Positions 41,380-50,489 of a stretch of 64,000 bases of DNA are shown here, piece after piece. This DNA comes from Myxococcales bacterium (lineage in GTDB: Bacteria; Myxococcota_A; Bradymonadia; UBA7976; UBA1532), in the NCBI GenBank assembly GCA_020633555.1, contig JACKDL010000015.1, forward strand, positions 62,001-126,000, in the 5' to 3' direction. Each line of letters begins with the position of its first letter. The first letter of the stretch is position 1. A model generated the notes under the pieces. It had not been told where the DNA came from and made no database searches. It worked only from the letters and a program-made list of their open reading frames with translations. The position numbers and the translations under genes were made by a program.

Positions 41380-43656
41380 TCAGTCCAGGCACTCCTGCGG
41401 GGCCAGGTTGATGTAGGGCGTCTGCCCGTTGGCGCGGCCGGCCTCGATCTCCTCGTAGCAGGCCTTGACCGCCGCCGCGTCGGTGAGCGTGAACATCCAG
41501 GCCGTCGACAGCTCACCCAGCGGGGTCACGCCCGGGAAGTCCACGGCCCCAGCGAGGTGGCAGTCGCGGCAGCTCACCTGGGTGCACTCGTCCAGGGGAC
41601 CCCACGGGTTGCCGCACTGGGTGCCGCCGCTCTCGCCGTTCACGCACATCACATAGTTGCCCCAGATGCCCTGCACCTCCTGGGGCTGGTCCTGGAAGTC
41701 CCCGGTGCTGCAGGCGCCGTTGTAGGTCAGGCTCAGGGGCTGCCCATCCTTGCTCAGGGTGTCCGTGCCGCGGGGAATCCAGAAGGTGGCCCAGTGCCAG
41801 TAGGTGCTGATGTTGCCGCGGCTCACCGAGATGTGCAGCCCCACCAGGTACTGCCGGGGGCCGTCCGGCGGGTCGTAGCTGTACAGGGTGCTGGCGTCCA
41901 AGCTGGCAGGCAGCTTGTGGTAGGGGCGCCAGAAGCCCTTGTAGATGTGCGAGGACAGCCCAAACGGCGGCATCCAGTCGCTCAGGCCACCGATGCAATA
42001 GGACACCCGGGCGGCCTTGGCGCAGGCGCTCAGGTAGCCGTTGCTCTGGGCGTCCGTCCACGCGTTGGCGTTCATCATCGTGCGCTTGTCGCTCACCGAC
42101 CGATCGGCCGGGTGCGGCAGGTTGTTGATGGCGTTCAGCCCGTCCCGCCACGCGGACTGGGGGATGCCCGACTCGAACCACGGCAGGCCCAGCGGGCTGG
42201 TGCGGGTGGCCTGCACGAAGGCGCACCAGGCGCGCAGCCGAGCCGGGCTGTTCACGCCCACGTCCTCGCAGCTCGGCTGGATGGCCTGGATGGTGCCGTT
42301 GCCGCCCGTCAGCGGGGGCACCATGGGCGCCAACTGGCTCTCCTGCGGCGGCGGCGGAGGCGGCAGCCCCGGCGGGAGGCCGCCCGGCCCCGGGTGGATC
42401 ATCAGCTCACCGCGGGCCGCGTCGGCGGTGGCGATCCAGTCGGGGGTGTCGCAGGCCGCGGGGCTCCGCCCGCCGTTGAGGCTGCGGGTCACCTTGTGAG
42501 CCAGATCGGCGAGCAGCGCGGCGTAGGTCGGGCGGTCGCCCAGGGCGTGGGCCTCCACCTCCACCCAGCGGGCGCCGCGATCCGCGCCGCCGCTCAGCGC
42601 CGGCCGGGTGAGGTTGATCCGAGCGCGCACACCCAGCATCGGGTCGATCCGGTCCGCGGGCACGGGCAGTCGCAGCGTCCCGTCATCCGCCGACCACACG
42701 CCCTGCCCGACCACCGAGGCCGACGCCGCGAACTGGGCGCACACCTGGCGGGCGAGGGTGTCCGGGTGCACGGCGCGGGCGACGCCGAAGGCGCCGTCCG
42801 CCCGCGGATCGGCGTCCGTGGACTCGAACAGGCTGGGGCAGCGCTCACCGTCGCTGCCCACCGGCCCCACCCGCAGCGTCACCGAGGTGTCGTCGCCGAA
42901 GGGCAGCAGCTCGGCGGACACGTCGCCGAAGCCGTAGTGGGCCCCGGTGCCGGTGAGCAGGCGCTCACCGCGCAGCTCCACCAGATCACCCTCACGCAGC
43001 ACGGTGCGGCTGCTCAGCGGCATGCCGTCGGGGCCGAACAGGCCCTCGACCACGGGCGGGGCGCCCAACCCACAGGCCGCGGCGGGCTCGTCGGGCAGGC
43101 CGGGCAGGGGGAAGGGCGCCGCCGGGGTCTCGCGGCCCCAGCGCAGGTAACGCCGCAGCCGCTTGAGATCAGCCGTGTCCACGGCGCCGTCGCCGTTCAC
43201 GTCGGCGGCGGGCTGGCAGGTGAGGTACAGCGCCTCGCCCGCCAGCCAGGCGGCCAGCAGATCGGCGTCGGCCCGGTCCACCTGCCCGTCCTCGTCCACG
43301 TCGCCGCGGATGAAGGGCAGCCCGGTGACCTGCAGGCCAGGGCCCACCGGCTGGTCGCCCGCGGCGCTCTCGAGCACCACGGCGCCCGCAAGGGCCGCGG
43401 CGTCGCCGCGGGGCGTGTGAAGCACCAGGTGCTGCTCGCCCTGGTCCTGGATGACCGCGCGCTCGCCGGCCACCCGGGCGCCGCGCACACCGTCCAGGTG
43501 GGTGCCTTCGATGATGACGGTGATCCCGTCGGCGTCGACGCGGGGCTGCACGCAGGCGCCGTCGGGTGGAGGGACCCAGCCGTCGGCGACGGCAGGCAGC
43601 GGGCTCAGGGCGCCCGCCAGGGCCAGGGTGAGGATCGGTCGGGATCGACGGAACAT
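41380..43656 (-). CDS. secreted protein with dockerin-like calcium repeats
   Basis: A 758-residue exported protein (signal ending PAVAD). After an IPT-like N-terminal domain come two dockerin-type EF-hand loops: GDVDEDGQVDRADADLL and ADVNGDGAVDTADLKRL (about 117-180). The next part is beta-rich, then a Pro run (GLPPGLPPPPPPQ) leads to a 330-residue C-terminal domain with many Trp and Cys (SCRDCHLAGAVDFPG, CNGESGG-like pairs). No catalytic motif is recognised. No cohesin partner is in the window; such loops in myxobacteria usually just bind calcium. It stands alone. Confidence 0.65.
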   Translation of the reverse strand: MFRRSRPILTLALAGALSPLPAVADGWVPPPDGACVQPRVDADGITVIIEGTHLDGVRGARVAGERAVIQDQGEQHLVLHTPRGDAAALAGAVVLESAAGDQPVGPGLQVTGLPFIRGDVDEDGQVDRADADLLAAWLAGEALYLTCQPAADVNGDGAVDTADLKRLRRYLRWGRETPAAPFPLPGLPDEPAAACGLGAPPVVEGLFGPDGMPLSSRTVLREGDLVELRGERLLTGTGAHYGFGDVSAELLPFGDDTSVTLRVGPVGSDGERCPSLFESTDADPRADGAFGVARAVHPDTLARQVCAQFAASASVVGQGVWSADDGTLRLPVPADRIDPMLGVRARINLTRPALSGGADRGARWVEVEAHALGDRPTYAALLADLAHKVTRSLNGGRSPAACDTPDWIATADAARGELMIHPGPGGLPPGLPPPPPPQESQLAPMVPPLTGGNGTIQAIQPSCEDVGVNSPARLRAWCAFVQATRTSPLGLPWFESGIPQSAWRDGLNAINNLPHPADRSVSDKRTMMNANAWTDAQSNGYLSACAKAARVSYCIGGLSDWMPPFGLSSHIYKGFWRPYHKLPASLDASTLYSYDPPDGPRQYLVGLHISVSRGNISTYWHWATFWIPRGTDTLSKDGQPLSLTYNGACSTGDFQDQPQEVQGIWGNYVMCVNGESGGTQCGNPWGPLDECTQVSCRDCHLAGAVDFPGVTPLGELSTAWMFTLTDAAAVKACYEEIEAGRANGQTPYINLAPQECLD

Positions 43657-43844
43657 TCGGGCCTCCGAAGTGGGCCAGCGCTGCCAGCGAGCGCCGGTTC
43701 ACTCCCCCATTCGCGGGGCCCGCCCGTGACCTTTCTCAGTGGGCCCACATTTCTCCGAGCGGCCGGCGTCAGCACCCCGTGCAAGCCCCCCCCAAAGGGT
43801 CTCCCGCCTCGATCTACCCCGCCCGCTTGTGGCACACAGCGCCG

Positions 43845-44684
43845 ATGAACAGCGACTACTCGATCGTGTTGGCCGGCGGCGGCGGCCGCACCGTGTGGGG
43901 CCTGAGCCTGCTGCGCGAGCTCGACCTCCTGCAGCCGCAGGAGTGGGCGGGCGTGAGCGCGGGCGCCGCCATGGCGGTGTTCGCCGCCAGCGGCCGGGCC
44001 GAGGCGGTGATGGACTTCTTCCTGGCCGCCGCCGAGCGCAACCACGCCAACGTGCACTGGGGGGCGTGGGCCCGCGGGGGGCGCCTGTTCCCCCACGAGG
44101 GCATCTACCGCGCCACCCTGGCCCACGCGCTGGCGGAGGGGGGCTTCCAGGCCCTGCAGCAGGCGCCGCCGGTGCGGGTGCTGCTGGCCTGGATGGAGCC
44201 GGGTCACCCCAAGGTGCGCCGGGCCGCCGCCGCGCTGCGCGAGTACGGGCAGCGCAAGAAGGCGGGCATCATCCACGGGCCCGACGCACCGCCGCTGGGG
44301 CTCGGCTACGAGGTGTTCACCTGCCAGGACGCCGCCGACGCCGGCGAGGTGGTGGATCGCATCATCGACACCTCGGCCACTTGGCCGGTGACGCGGCTGC
44401 GCAAGGCCGACGGGCGGACCTACGTGGACGGCGGGCTGGTGGAGAACGTGCCAGTGCGCGCGTTGTCGCCCGCGGCGCAGGCGGGCAAGGTCATCGTGCT
44501 GCTGTCGCGGCCCACGCCCACGCCGCCACCCAGCGCCACGCGGCTGTACCTGGCGCCCCAGGGGCCCCTGCCCCTGCCGAAGTGGGACTACACCAGCCCC
44601 GACAAGCTGCGGGCCACCGAGGCCCTGGGGCGGGCCGCCGGCCAGCAGCACCGGGCCACCATCGAGAGGTTCCTGCAGGCATGA
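43845..44684 (+). CDS. patatin-like phospholipase
   Basis: A 279-residue protein without a signal peptide. It has the patatin features: Gly-rich oxyanion loop LAGGGGRTVWG (9-19), nucleophile elbow GVSAG with Ser38, and the dyad Asp195 in DGGLVENVPV. It would hydrolyse acyl esters of lipids, probably in the cytoplasm. An upstream in-frame ATG adds 22 residues without a ribosome site. The stop overlaps the ATG of a 72-residue partner (ATGA). Confidence 0.88.
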   Translation: MNSDYSIVLAGGGGRTVWGLSLLRELDLLQPQEWAGVSAGAAMAVFAASGRAEAVMDFFLAAAERNHANVHWGAWARGGRLFPHEGIYRATLAHALAEGGFQALQQAPPVRVLLAWMEPGHPKVRRAAAALREYGQRKKAGIIHGPDAPPLGLGYEVFTCQDAADAGEVVDRIIDTSATWPVTRLRKADGRTYVDGGLVENVPVRALSPAAQAGKVIVLLSRPTPTPPPSATRLYLAPQGPLPLPKWDYTSPDKLRATEALGRAAGQQHRATIERFLQA

Positions 44685-44899
44685 TCCGCTGGACGTTCAA
44701 GCTGCCCACCGAGGCGCCCGTGACCCTGGCGGCGCAGGCCTTCGAGCAGGTGCTCGGCCCGCTGCGCTGCCCCGCGCACGGCAAGCCGGCGGCGGTGTCG
44801 TTGGCGCCCATCGCGGGCGGCGTGGCGGTGACGATCACGAGCTGCTGCGACGCGCTGGACGGCCTGTGCCGGGCCCGCCTGGAGCGCCCCGAGGGCTGA
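44681..44899 (+). CDS. small Cys-containing protein coupled to the patatin gene
   Basis: A 72-residue protein starting at ATG in a 4-bp overlap with the patatin-like gene. It is compact, with no signal or membrane helix, and has four Cys (LRCPAHG, SCCDALDGLC) that could bind a metal. The reading is backed by the coupling and by codon bias. A regulator or partner of the lipase is possible; no family is recognised. It ends 18 bp before the MITE-like element. Confidence 0.6.
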   Translation: MIRWTFKLPTEAPVTLAAQAFEQVLGPLRCPAHGKPAAVSLAPIAGGVAVTITSCCDALDGLCRARLERPEG

Positions 44900-44917
44900 C
44901 GGGGGCGAGCGTCCAGC

Positions 44918-45086
44918 CTGTCAGGCTGTTGGAATTCGCGGACCGAGCGAACGGCCCTGTGGGGCCGCGGATCCAAGGCGCCGGCCCGCAGGCGATGCCG
45001 AAGCATCGTCGAGGAGACGGCAACGTCGGAGCCGCGGATTCCACGGGGTCGGCTCGCGACGGGAGCGATTTTCAACAGCCTGTCAG
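44918..45086. mobile_element. 169-bp MITE-like element with terminal inverted repeats
   Basis: Ends CTGTCAGGCTGTTG (44918-44931) and CAACAGCCTGTCAG (45073-45086) are inverted repeats with one mismatch. A second inner pair follows: GGAATTCGCGG (44931-44941) and CCGCGGATTCC (45033-45043). The inside has no reading frame. The end sequence resembles those of IS5/IS1182-type elements, so it may be moved in trans by such a transposase; none is in the window. Confidence 0.7.
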
Positions 45087-45490
45087 CGCGGCGGGATGGA
45101 GTAGGTCACTGTGGCATGGGCGAAGGGCGCGCTCGCGTCGCCCCCGTGGATGTGCACCTCGGCCACCGCCAGCCGGGACCCCAGCTTCATCAGGCGGGCC
45201 ACGCAGCGCAGCGTGCCCGGGTCGGGCTTGCGCATGAAGTGCATGCTCAGGTGGGTGGTGACCGCCAGCGCCTTGGGGCCGATGTTGGCCAGGATCAGCA
45301 GGTAGGTGGCCGCGTCGGCCAGGCCCATGAGCGTGGGGCCGCTCACCGTGCCCCCCGGCCGCAGGTGGCTGTCGCTGGCCGTCAGCCCCAGCGTGATGGA
45401 CCCCTGTTCCAGGGCCAGGAGGCTGAACCCCAGCGCATTGGCCTGGGGGAACTCCTCGGCCAGGAAGCGTTCGAGGGCTGGGATGTCCAT
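45083..45490 (-). CDS. hotdog-fold thioesterase (PaaI type)
   Basis: A 135-residue hotdog protein: QANALGFSLLALEQGSITLGL, then HLRPGGTVSGPTLMGLADAA, which is the PaaI/4HBT pattern with the catalytic-helix Asp or Gly region, and a C-terminal strand VAEVHIHGGD. It would hydrolyse acyl-CoA thioesters. The stop codon TGA lies inside the right terminal repeat of the MITE-like element, so the last residues may have been altered by insertion. A GTG nine bases upstream of the ATG is an alternative start with a better-placed GAGG. Confidence 0.8.
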   Translation of the reverse strand: MDIPALERFLAEEFPQANALGFSLLALEQGSITLGLTASDSHLRPGGTVSGPTLMGLADAATYLLILANIGPKALAVTTHLSMHFMRKPDPGTLRCVARLMKLGSRLAVAEVHIHGGDASAPFAHATVTYSIPPR

Positions 45491-45683
45491 GGCGAGCACG
45501 GGGGCCTCGGGGGGTGGCGGTCGAGCCCGAACGGTGCCACAGGCGAGCGCCCGAGCGCAGCCCCGCTGGGCCGATGGAAGGAAGCGAAGCAATCGGAGGG
45601 AAGCGGGGCACCGGGAAGGTTGAGCGGCGCTGCCCGGCGGCCTACCATCGAACCGAGCCTGCTTTCCAGAGGGGGGAGCGCCC

Positions 45684-46547
45684 GTGCGGCGTGGGGTCAT
45701 CGCCATGAGCGTCGCCGGCCTGCTGGCCGGCCCGGCCCTCGCGGGCCCGCCCGCGGCGTCCGCCCCCGATCCCGCCGTGGTCCGCCAGGTGGAGGGCCTG
45801 GCCGCCGAGGCGGAAAAGGCCTTCGCAGCCGGAGACTTCCAGACCGCGGTGGACCGCTACGCGCAGGCCCACGCCCTGGATCCCAGCGCCGCGCTGCTGC
45901 TCTACAACATCGCCTTCATCTACGACCGGCACCTGGCCCAGCCGGCGCTGGCCGTGACCTTCTATCGCAAGTACCGCGAGACGCCGAAGGCCGAGGTGCG
46001 ACGGATCATCAAGGCCAGCGAGCGCATCGAGGCCCTGCAGATCGAGCTGGCCCAGGCCGAGGCCGACCAGGCCGCGCAGGCGGCCGAGGCCGCAGCGGCG
46101 CAGGAGGCCGAGCGCCGGGCGGCGCTGCTGGCGCAGGCGGAGTCCGAGGCCGATGAGGCGGCGCCCACCGTCTATGTGTTCCGCCCGCTGGACGACCGCC
46201 GCAGCAAGTGGTCGCGGGCCGTGGGCTGGACCCTGCTGGGCGTGGGCGTGGCCGGGCTGGCGGGCGGGGGCTTGCTGGCCTGGCAGGCCGACGAAGCCCA
46301 GGCGGACTTCGACGCGGCGCGCACGGCCCGAGCCAAGGCCGCCGCCAAGGACGAGGGGCGCGGCTACGCAGTGGGGGCCGATGTGGCCATCGCGGCGGGG
46401 TTGGCCAGCCTGGTGGGCGGGGCGGTGCTGCTGTGGCTGGCCGACGAACCGGGGACCTTGCGCCCCGAGCCCGTCGTCCCGGGTGTCATGCCCGCGGCCA
46501 CGCTGACGGCCGAGGGCGCGGCCCTGGGTCTGCAGGGGGTGTTTTGA
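45684..46547 (+). CDS. TPR-containing membrane protein
   Basis: A 287-residue exported protein (signal ending PALAG). A TPR-like pair follows (EKAFAAGDFQTAVDRYAQAH, then ALLLYNIAFIYDRHLAQP), a Gln/Ala/Glu coiled coil (about 105-155), and two membrane helices (VGWTLLGVGVAGLAGGGLL and VAIAAGLASLVGGAVLLWL). This build is common in myxobacteria next to Ser/Thr kinases. Its stop overlaps the TTG start of the kinase. GTG start with a GGGGGGAG site. Confidence 0.75.
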   Translation: MRRGVIAMSVAGLLAGPALAGPPAASAPDPAVVRQVEGLAAEAEKAFAAGDFQTAVDRYAQAHALDPSAALLLYNIAFIYDRHLAQPALAVTFYRKYRETPKAEVRRIIKASERIEALQIELAQAEADQAAQAAEAAAAQEAERRAALLAQAESEADEAAPTVYVFRPLDDRRSKWSRAVGWTLLGVGVAGLAGGGLLAWQADEAQADFDAARTARAKAAAKDEGRGYAVGADVAIAAGLASLVGGAVLLWLADEPGTLRPEPVVPGVMPAATLTAEGAALGLQGVF

Positions 46548-48106
46548 GCGCCTGGCTCTGCACCCGCTGCGGCGATCTGTTCGACGCCGAGCACGACCGC
46601 TGTCCCCACGACGGCGCCAAGGTGGTGAAGGACCGCCGCGCCCACACCGTGGCCGACCGCTATCAGGTGGACCGCCTGCTCGGGGTGGGCGGCATGGGCA
46701 GCGCCGTGTGGTCGGCGTGGCAGGTGGGCACCGAGCGGCCCGTAGCGCTGAAGCTGCTGCCCCAGCCCGATCAGGCAGCCCGCGACCGCTTCGCCCGCGG
46801 CGCGCGCATCGCCAGCAACCTGAGCCACCCCAACATCGTCGTGGTGCACGACTACGGCGAGGTGGACGACGGGCTGTTCCTGGTGATGGAACAGCTCGAG
46901 GGCATGATGCTCACCGACCGCCTGGCCCAGGGGCCGGTGCCGCTGGATGAGGCGCTGGACATCCTGGATCAGCTCCTGCGCGCGCTGGCCCACGCCCACG
47001 GCAAGCAGGTGGTGCACCGGGATCTGAAGCCCGACAACCTGTTCCTGGTGCCGCAGGAGGACGGGCACCTGGTGAAGGTGCTGGACTTCGGCATCGCCCG
47101 CTTCGCCGACGACGTGGAAGAGACCTCGGAGCTGGCCGAGCGGCTGGGCGTGGCCGTCACCGGCACCCACCTGGTGTGCGGCACGCCGCAATACATGGCG
47201 CCCGAACAGATCCTGGCGGGCGCTATCGACGGGCGCACCGATCTGTACGCCGTGGGCGTGCTGGCATACCGGCTGCTGGGCGACCGGCTCCCCTTCCCCG
47301 ACCGCGACGTGCCCAAGCTGCTGCGGGCCCACGTGAAGGAGACGCCGCCCGATCTCACAGAGCTCACCGGCGGCGCCGTACCCGCAGAGGTCGCGCAGGT
47401 GGTGGCGCAGGCGCTGGCAAAGGACCCGGCGGAGCGGCTGGCCTCGGCCCGTGACATGCGGCGGGCGCTGTGGCAGGCCCGCGCGGCCGTGGGGCTGCTG
47501 TCGCCCGACGCCCCGCTGCCCAGCATGGAGCACCGTCTGCTGTCGAACCCGGGCTACACCCCGCCGCCCGGCGCGCTGCACCCGCCCTCGGGCGAGCTGC
47601 CCACGCCGGGCCCCATGCCCGGCCGCCCCTCGGACTCGTGGGCGGCCTCGGGTGAGACCGCCGCCAGCGCGGAGCGGCCGGCGGTGGTCCGCCACAGCCC
47701 CTGGCCCTGGGCCATTGTGGCGGTGTTGCTGTTGGGTGGCCTCGCGCGCCTGCTGCTGAGCGGGGGCGACAAGGCCCCGACCGAAGGCGTCGCGGCCGCC
47801 GCCCAGGGCCCTGTGCAGACGTCGGTGACCGCGCCAACGGCCCTCGCCCCTGCAGCACAGGAGGCTCGGCTCACTGACGCCGGTGCGGTCGCGGCCGACC
47901 TGGCCGATATGGCGGCCGAGGACGCCGGCGCCGACGCTGGGCCCGGTGGGGGACCCGACGCGGCGGTGGCCGAGGGCGACCCGGCCGGAAAGCCCGCGGT
48001 CCCCAAGCGGCGCCGGCGGCGAGCCGCCCCCGCTGCCGAGCGACCCACCCGGCCCGCCCGGACCCCCCGGAGCGGCCCGCGCATCAAGGCGCTGGACGAG
48101 CTGTAG
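46544..48106 (+). CDS. transmembrane Ser/Thr protein kinase (Hanks type)
   Basis: A 520-residue kinase whose start is TTG in a 4-bp TTGA overlap. The N-terminus is a zinc ribbon-like CTRCGDLF with later CPHDG. The kinase domain (about 40-310) has the P-loop GVGGMGSAVWSA, Lys70 in VALK, HRDLKPDN with Asp160, DFGIARF and the APE motif in QYMAPEQ. A Pro-rich linker and one membrane helix (WPWAIVAVLLLGGLARLLL) follow, then an Ala/Asp-rich tail and a basic C-terminus. All catalytic residues are present. The upstream TPR protein is the likely partner or substrate. Confidence 0.93.
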   Translation: MSAWLCTRCGDLFDAEHDRCPHDGAKVVKDRRAHTVADRYQVDRLLGVGGMGSAVWSAWQVGTERPVALKLLPQPDQAARDRFARGARIASNLSHPNIVVVHDYGEVDDGLFLVMEQLEGMMLTDRLAQGPVPLDEALDILDQLLRALAHAHGKQVVHRDLKPDNLFLVPQEDGHLVKVLDFGIARFADDVEETSELAERLGVAVTGTHLVCGTPQYMAPEQILAGAIDGRTDLYAVGVLAYRLLGDRLPFPDRDVPKLLRAHVKETPPDLTELTGGAVPAEVAQVVAQALAKDPAERLASARDMRRALWQARAAVGLLSPDAPLPSMEHRLLSNPGYTPPPGALHPPSGELPTPGPMPGRPSDSWAASGETAASAERPAVVRHSPWPWAIVAVLLLGGLARLLLSGGDKAPTEGVAAAAQGPVQTSVTAPTALAPAAQEARLTDAGAVAADLADMAAEDAGADAGPGGGPDAAVAEGDPAGKPAVPKRRRRRAAPAAERPTRPARTPRSGPRIKALDEL

Positions 48107-48112
48107 CCCGAC

Positions 48113-48952
48113 TCAGGTCGGGCCGACGGGCGGGTCTCCCGCCAGCGTCACCCGGATCATCCGCCGGTGCTGGAAGCCGTAGTCGTTGGTGGGCCGGTGC
48201 AGCGTGGCCCGGTTGTCCCAGAAGGCCACCGACCCCGGCTGCCAGCGGAAACGGCAGGTGAACTCGGGGGTGGTGGCGTGGCGCCACAGGAACTCGAGCA
48301 AGGTGGCGCTCTCGGCGGCGCTCAGCTCGACGATGCGGGTGGTGAACAGCCGGTTCACGAACAGCCCCTTGCGCCCGGTGACCGGGTGGACGCGCACCAC
48401 CGGGTGCACCACCGGCGGGTTGGCGCGCACGGCGGCCCACAAGGGGTGCTCGGGGGGCGCCTCGGCCAGGCTCTCCTTGAACCCGTGGGCGAAGCTGTGC
48501 TCGGCGTGCAGCCCGTCCAGGAACGCCTGCATGGGCGGCGAGAGCGCGTCATAGGCCGCCTTGCTGCTGGCGAACCAGGTGTCGCCGCCCGCCGCCGGCA
48601 CCACCTGTGCGGTGAGGATGCTGCCCAGCGGAGGTGCCGGCATGAAGGTCATGTCGGTGTGCCACAGCTCGATCTTCGAGGGGCGCTCGCGGGTGTGCTC
48701 CAGCACAGCCACCGCCGGGTGATCGGGGTGTGGGTAGGCCGGGTGCGCCGACAGCGTGCCCAGGGACTGGCCCAGGGCCTCCAGGCGGCCCGCGTCCAGG
48801 CGCTGGTCGCGGAAGAACAACACCTCGTGCTCGGCCAGGGCGGCCATGAGGGCGACCTGCTGCTCCACGGCCAGCCCGCCCGCCAGATCCAGCCCGGCGA
48901 CCTCGGCCCCCAGGGCACCGGCCACGGGCCGCAGCTCAAAAGCCGTTTGCAT
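48113..48952 (-). CDS. TauD/TfdA-family Fe(II)/2-oxoglutarate dioxygenase
   Basis: A 279-residue cytoplasmic enzyme with the iron triad HxD...H: His98 and Asp100 in LWHTDMTF, His252 in NRATLHRPTNDY, and an Arg near 263-267 (HRRMIRVTL) for 2-oxoglutarate. Length and order fit taurine or alkylsulfonate dioxygenases, but the substrate cannot be read, since TfdA and related enzymes share these motifs. No sulfonate transporter is next to it. It is convergent with the kinase gene, 6 bp apart. Confidence 0.9.
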   Translation of the reverse strand: MQTAFELRPVAGALGAEVAGLDLAGGLAVEQQVALMAALAEHEVLFFRDQRLDAGRLEALGQSLGTLSAHPAYPHPDHPAVAVLEHTRERPSKIELWHTDMTFMPAPPLGSILTAQVVPAAGGDTWFASSKAAYDALSPPMQAFLDGLHAEHSFAHGFKESLAEAPPEHPLWAAVRANPPVVHPVVRVHPVTGRKGLFVNRLFTTRIVELSAAESATLLEFLWRHATTPEFTCRFRWQPGSVAFWDNRATLHRPTNDYGFQHRRMIRVTLAGDPPVGPT

Positions 48953-49052
48953 CGGACCCCCCGTTGCGTGTCAGTGGTGGGGCGATGCTCGCGCCGGGGT
49001 GCGGCGAGCGCAATCTCCGAGAGTTCCCTGCCCCACTGGGAGAACGCCTTTG

Positions 49053-50489
49053 ATGATCGCCCGCCTGCCGGCTCTGGCCCCGTGGGCCCCCGCGCTGGGG
49101 ATGCTGGCGCTGCTGGCCACGCCCGCCGCGGCGCGCCCGCCTGGCCCCGCCGGGCTGTGCGCCGCCTGGCCCGAAGCGGCCGCCTGTGCCGAGCAGCGCC
49201 TGAGCTGCGACGCCTGCCATACCACCCCGCCGGCCCGCGATGTGTTCGGGCAGAGCGTCGAGGCGGCGCTGGCGCCGGGGGCGCCCCGCCCGCTGAGCGA
49301 CGAGGCCTTCGCCGCGGCCCTGCCCGCCGCCCTGGCCGCCGTGGCCGACGAGGACGCCGACGGCGACGGCCACGGCAACCGGGCCGAGCTGGCCGCCGGC
49401 ACCGATCCCGCCGACGCCGGCAGCGTGCCCGGCGGGCAGGGCCCCACGCGCTGCGCGCGCAGCACCAACCCCCGCTGGGACGTGTGCGGCTACGACGCCG
49501 AGTATGCCTGGCGGAAGCTGAACCTGGACGTGTGCGGCCAGCAGCCCGACTACGCCCTGTTGCAGACCTTCCGCGGCCTGGACACCGCGGGCCAGGATCA
49601 GGCCCTCTCGGAGTCGCTGGTGAGCTGCCTGGCCAGCGAGTTCTGGCGCGGGCGCGACGGGGTGCTGTGGCGGCTGGCCCACGCGAAGATCCGGCCCCTG
49701 CAGGCCATCAAGGCGGGCCGGGGTGCGGGGCCGGTGCCCCTGGCCGACTACGACCACGACTACGCGCTGTTCGCATACACCCAGTCGGGGGAGCGCGACG
49801 CCCGCGACGTGCTGCTGGCCGACTACCACGTGCGGGTGAGCGCCGGCGCGCCCACCACCTACACCCAGGTGGACACGCTGGCCGGCCAACAGACCCCGGC
49901 CGGGCGGCGCAACGGCATGCTCACCACGCGGTGGTTCTTCGTGATCAACACCATGTTCACGGCCGTGCCGCGCACGACGGCGGCGCAGGCCTACCGCGCC
50001 TACCTGGGCCTCGACATCGCCCACAGCGAGGGGCTGGTGGCCCCCGACGCGCCGCTGGTGGACTACGACGACAAGGGCATCACGGCGCCCGCGTGCGCGG
50101 CCTGCCACGAGACGCTGGACCCGCTGAGCTACCCCTTCAGCCGCTACTGGGGCATCGCCGGGGGCCTCACCGCCGCCTACGATCCCAGCCGGATGCAGCG
50201 CTTCGGCGCCGAGGAGGGTGCGCGGATCCAAGAGGTGCCCGAGGCGGGGCATCTGTTCGGGCAGCCGGTGGCCGATCTGAACGCCTGGGCCCGAGTGGCC
50301 GCCGACAGCGACGCCTTCGCCCAGGCCACCGTGCGCGACTACTGGCGCATCCTGGTGGGGCACGATCCGCTGCCCCAGGAAGAGGACGAGTTCGAGGCGC
50401 TGTGGCGGGCCTTCGGGCCCGAGCACGGCTACCGCGTGGAGCGCATGCTCCAGGCCCTGGTGCGGACGGAGGCCTACGGTGTCCCGTGA
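49053..50489 (+). CDS. exported CxxCH protein, DUF1588/DUF1592-like
   Basis: A 478-residue exported protein (signal ending TPAAARP). It carries a cytochrome-like CDACHTTP near residue 50, a calcium-type DEDADGDGHGNRAEL loop, and CAACHETLDPLSYPF near residue 350, which matches the haem-like motif of DUF1588 in planctomycetal and myxobacterial PSD proteins. Whether haem is bound is unknown. It is the first gene of a three-gene operon with a DUF1501 protein, a pairing seen in several phyla. Confidence 0.75.
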   Translation: MIARLPALAPWAPALGMLALLATPAAARPPGPAGLCAAWPEAAACAEQRLSCDACHTTPPARDVFGQSVEAALAPGAPRPLSDEAFAAALPAALAAVADEDADGDGHGNRAELAAGTDPADAGSVPGGQGPTRCARSTNPRWDVCGYDAEYAWRKLNLDVCGQQPDYALLQTFRGLDTAGQDQALSESLVSCLASEFWRGRDGVLWRLAHAKIRPLQAIKAGRGAGPVPLADYDHDYALFAYTQSGERDARDVLLADYHVRVSAGAPTTYTQVDTLAGQQTPAGRRNGMLTTRWFFVINTMFTAVPRTTAAQAYRAYLGLDIAHSEGLVAPDAPLVDYDDKGITAPACAACHETLDPLSYPFSRYWGIAGGLTAAYDPSRMQRFGAEEGARIQEVPEAGHLFGQPVADLNAWARVAADSDAFAQATVRDYWRILVGHDPLPQEEDEFEALWRAFGPEHGYRVERMLQALVRTEAYGVP

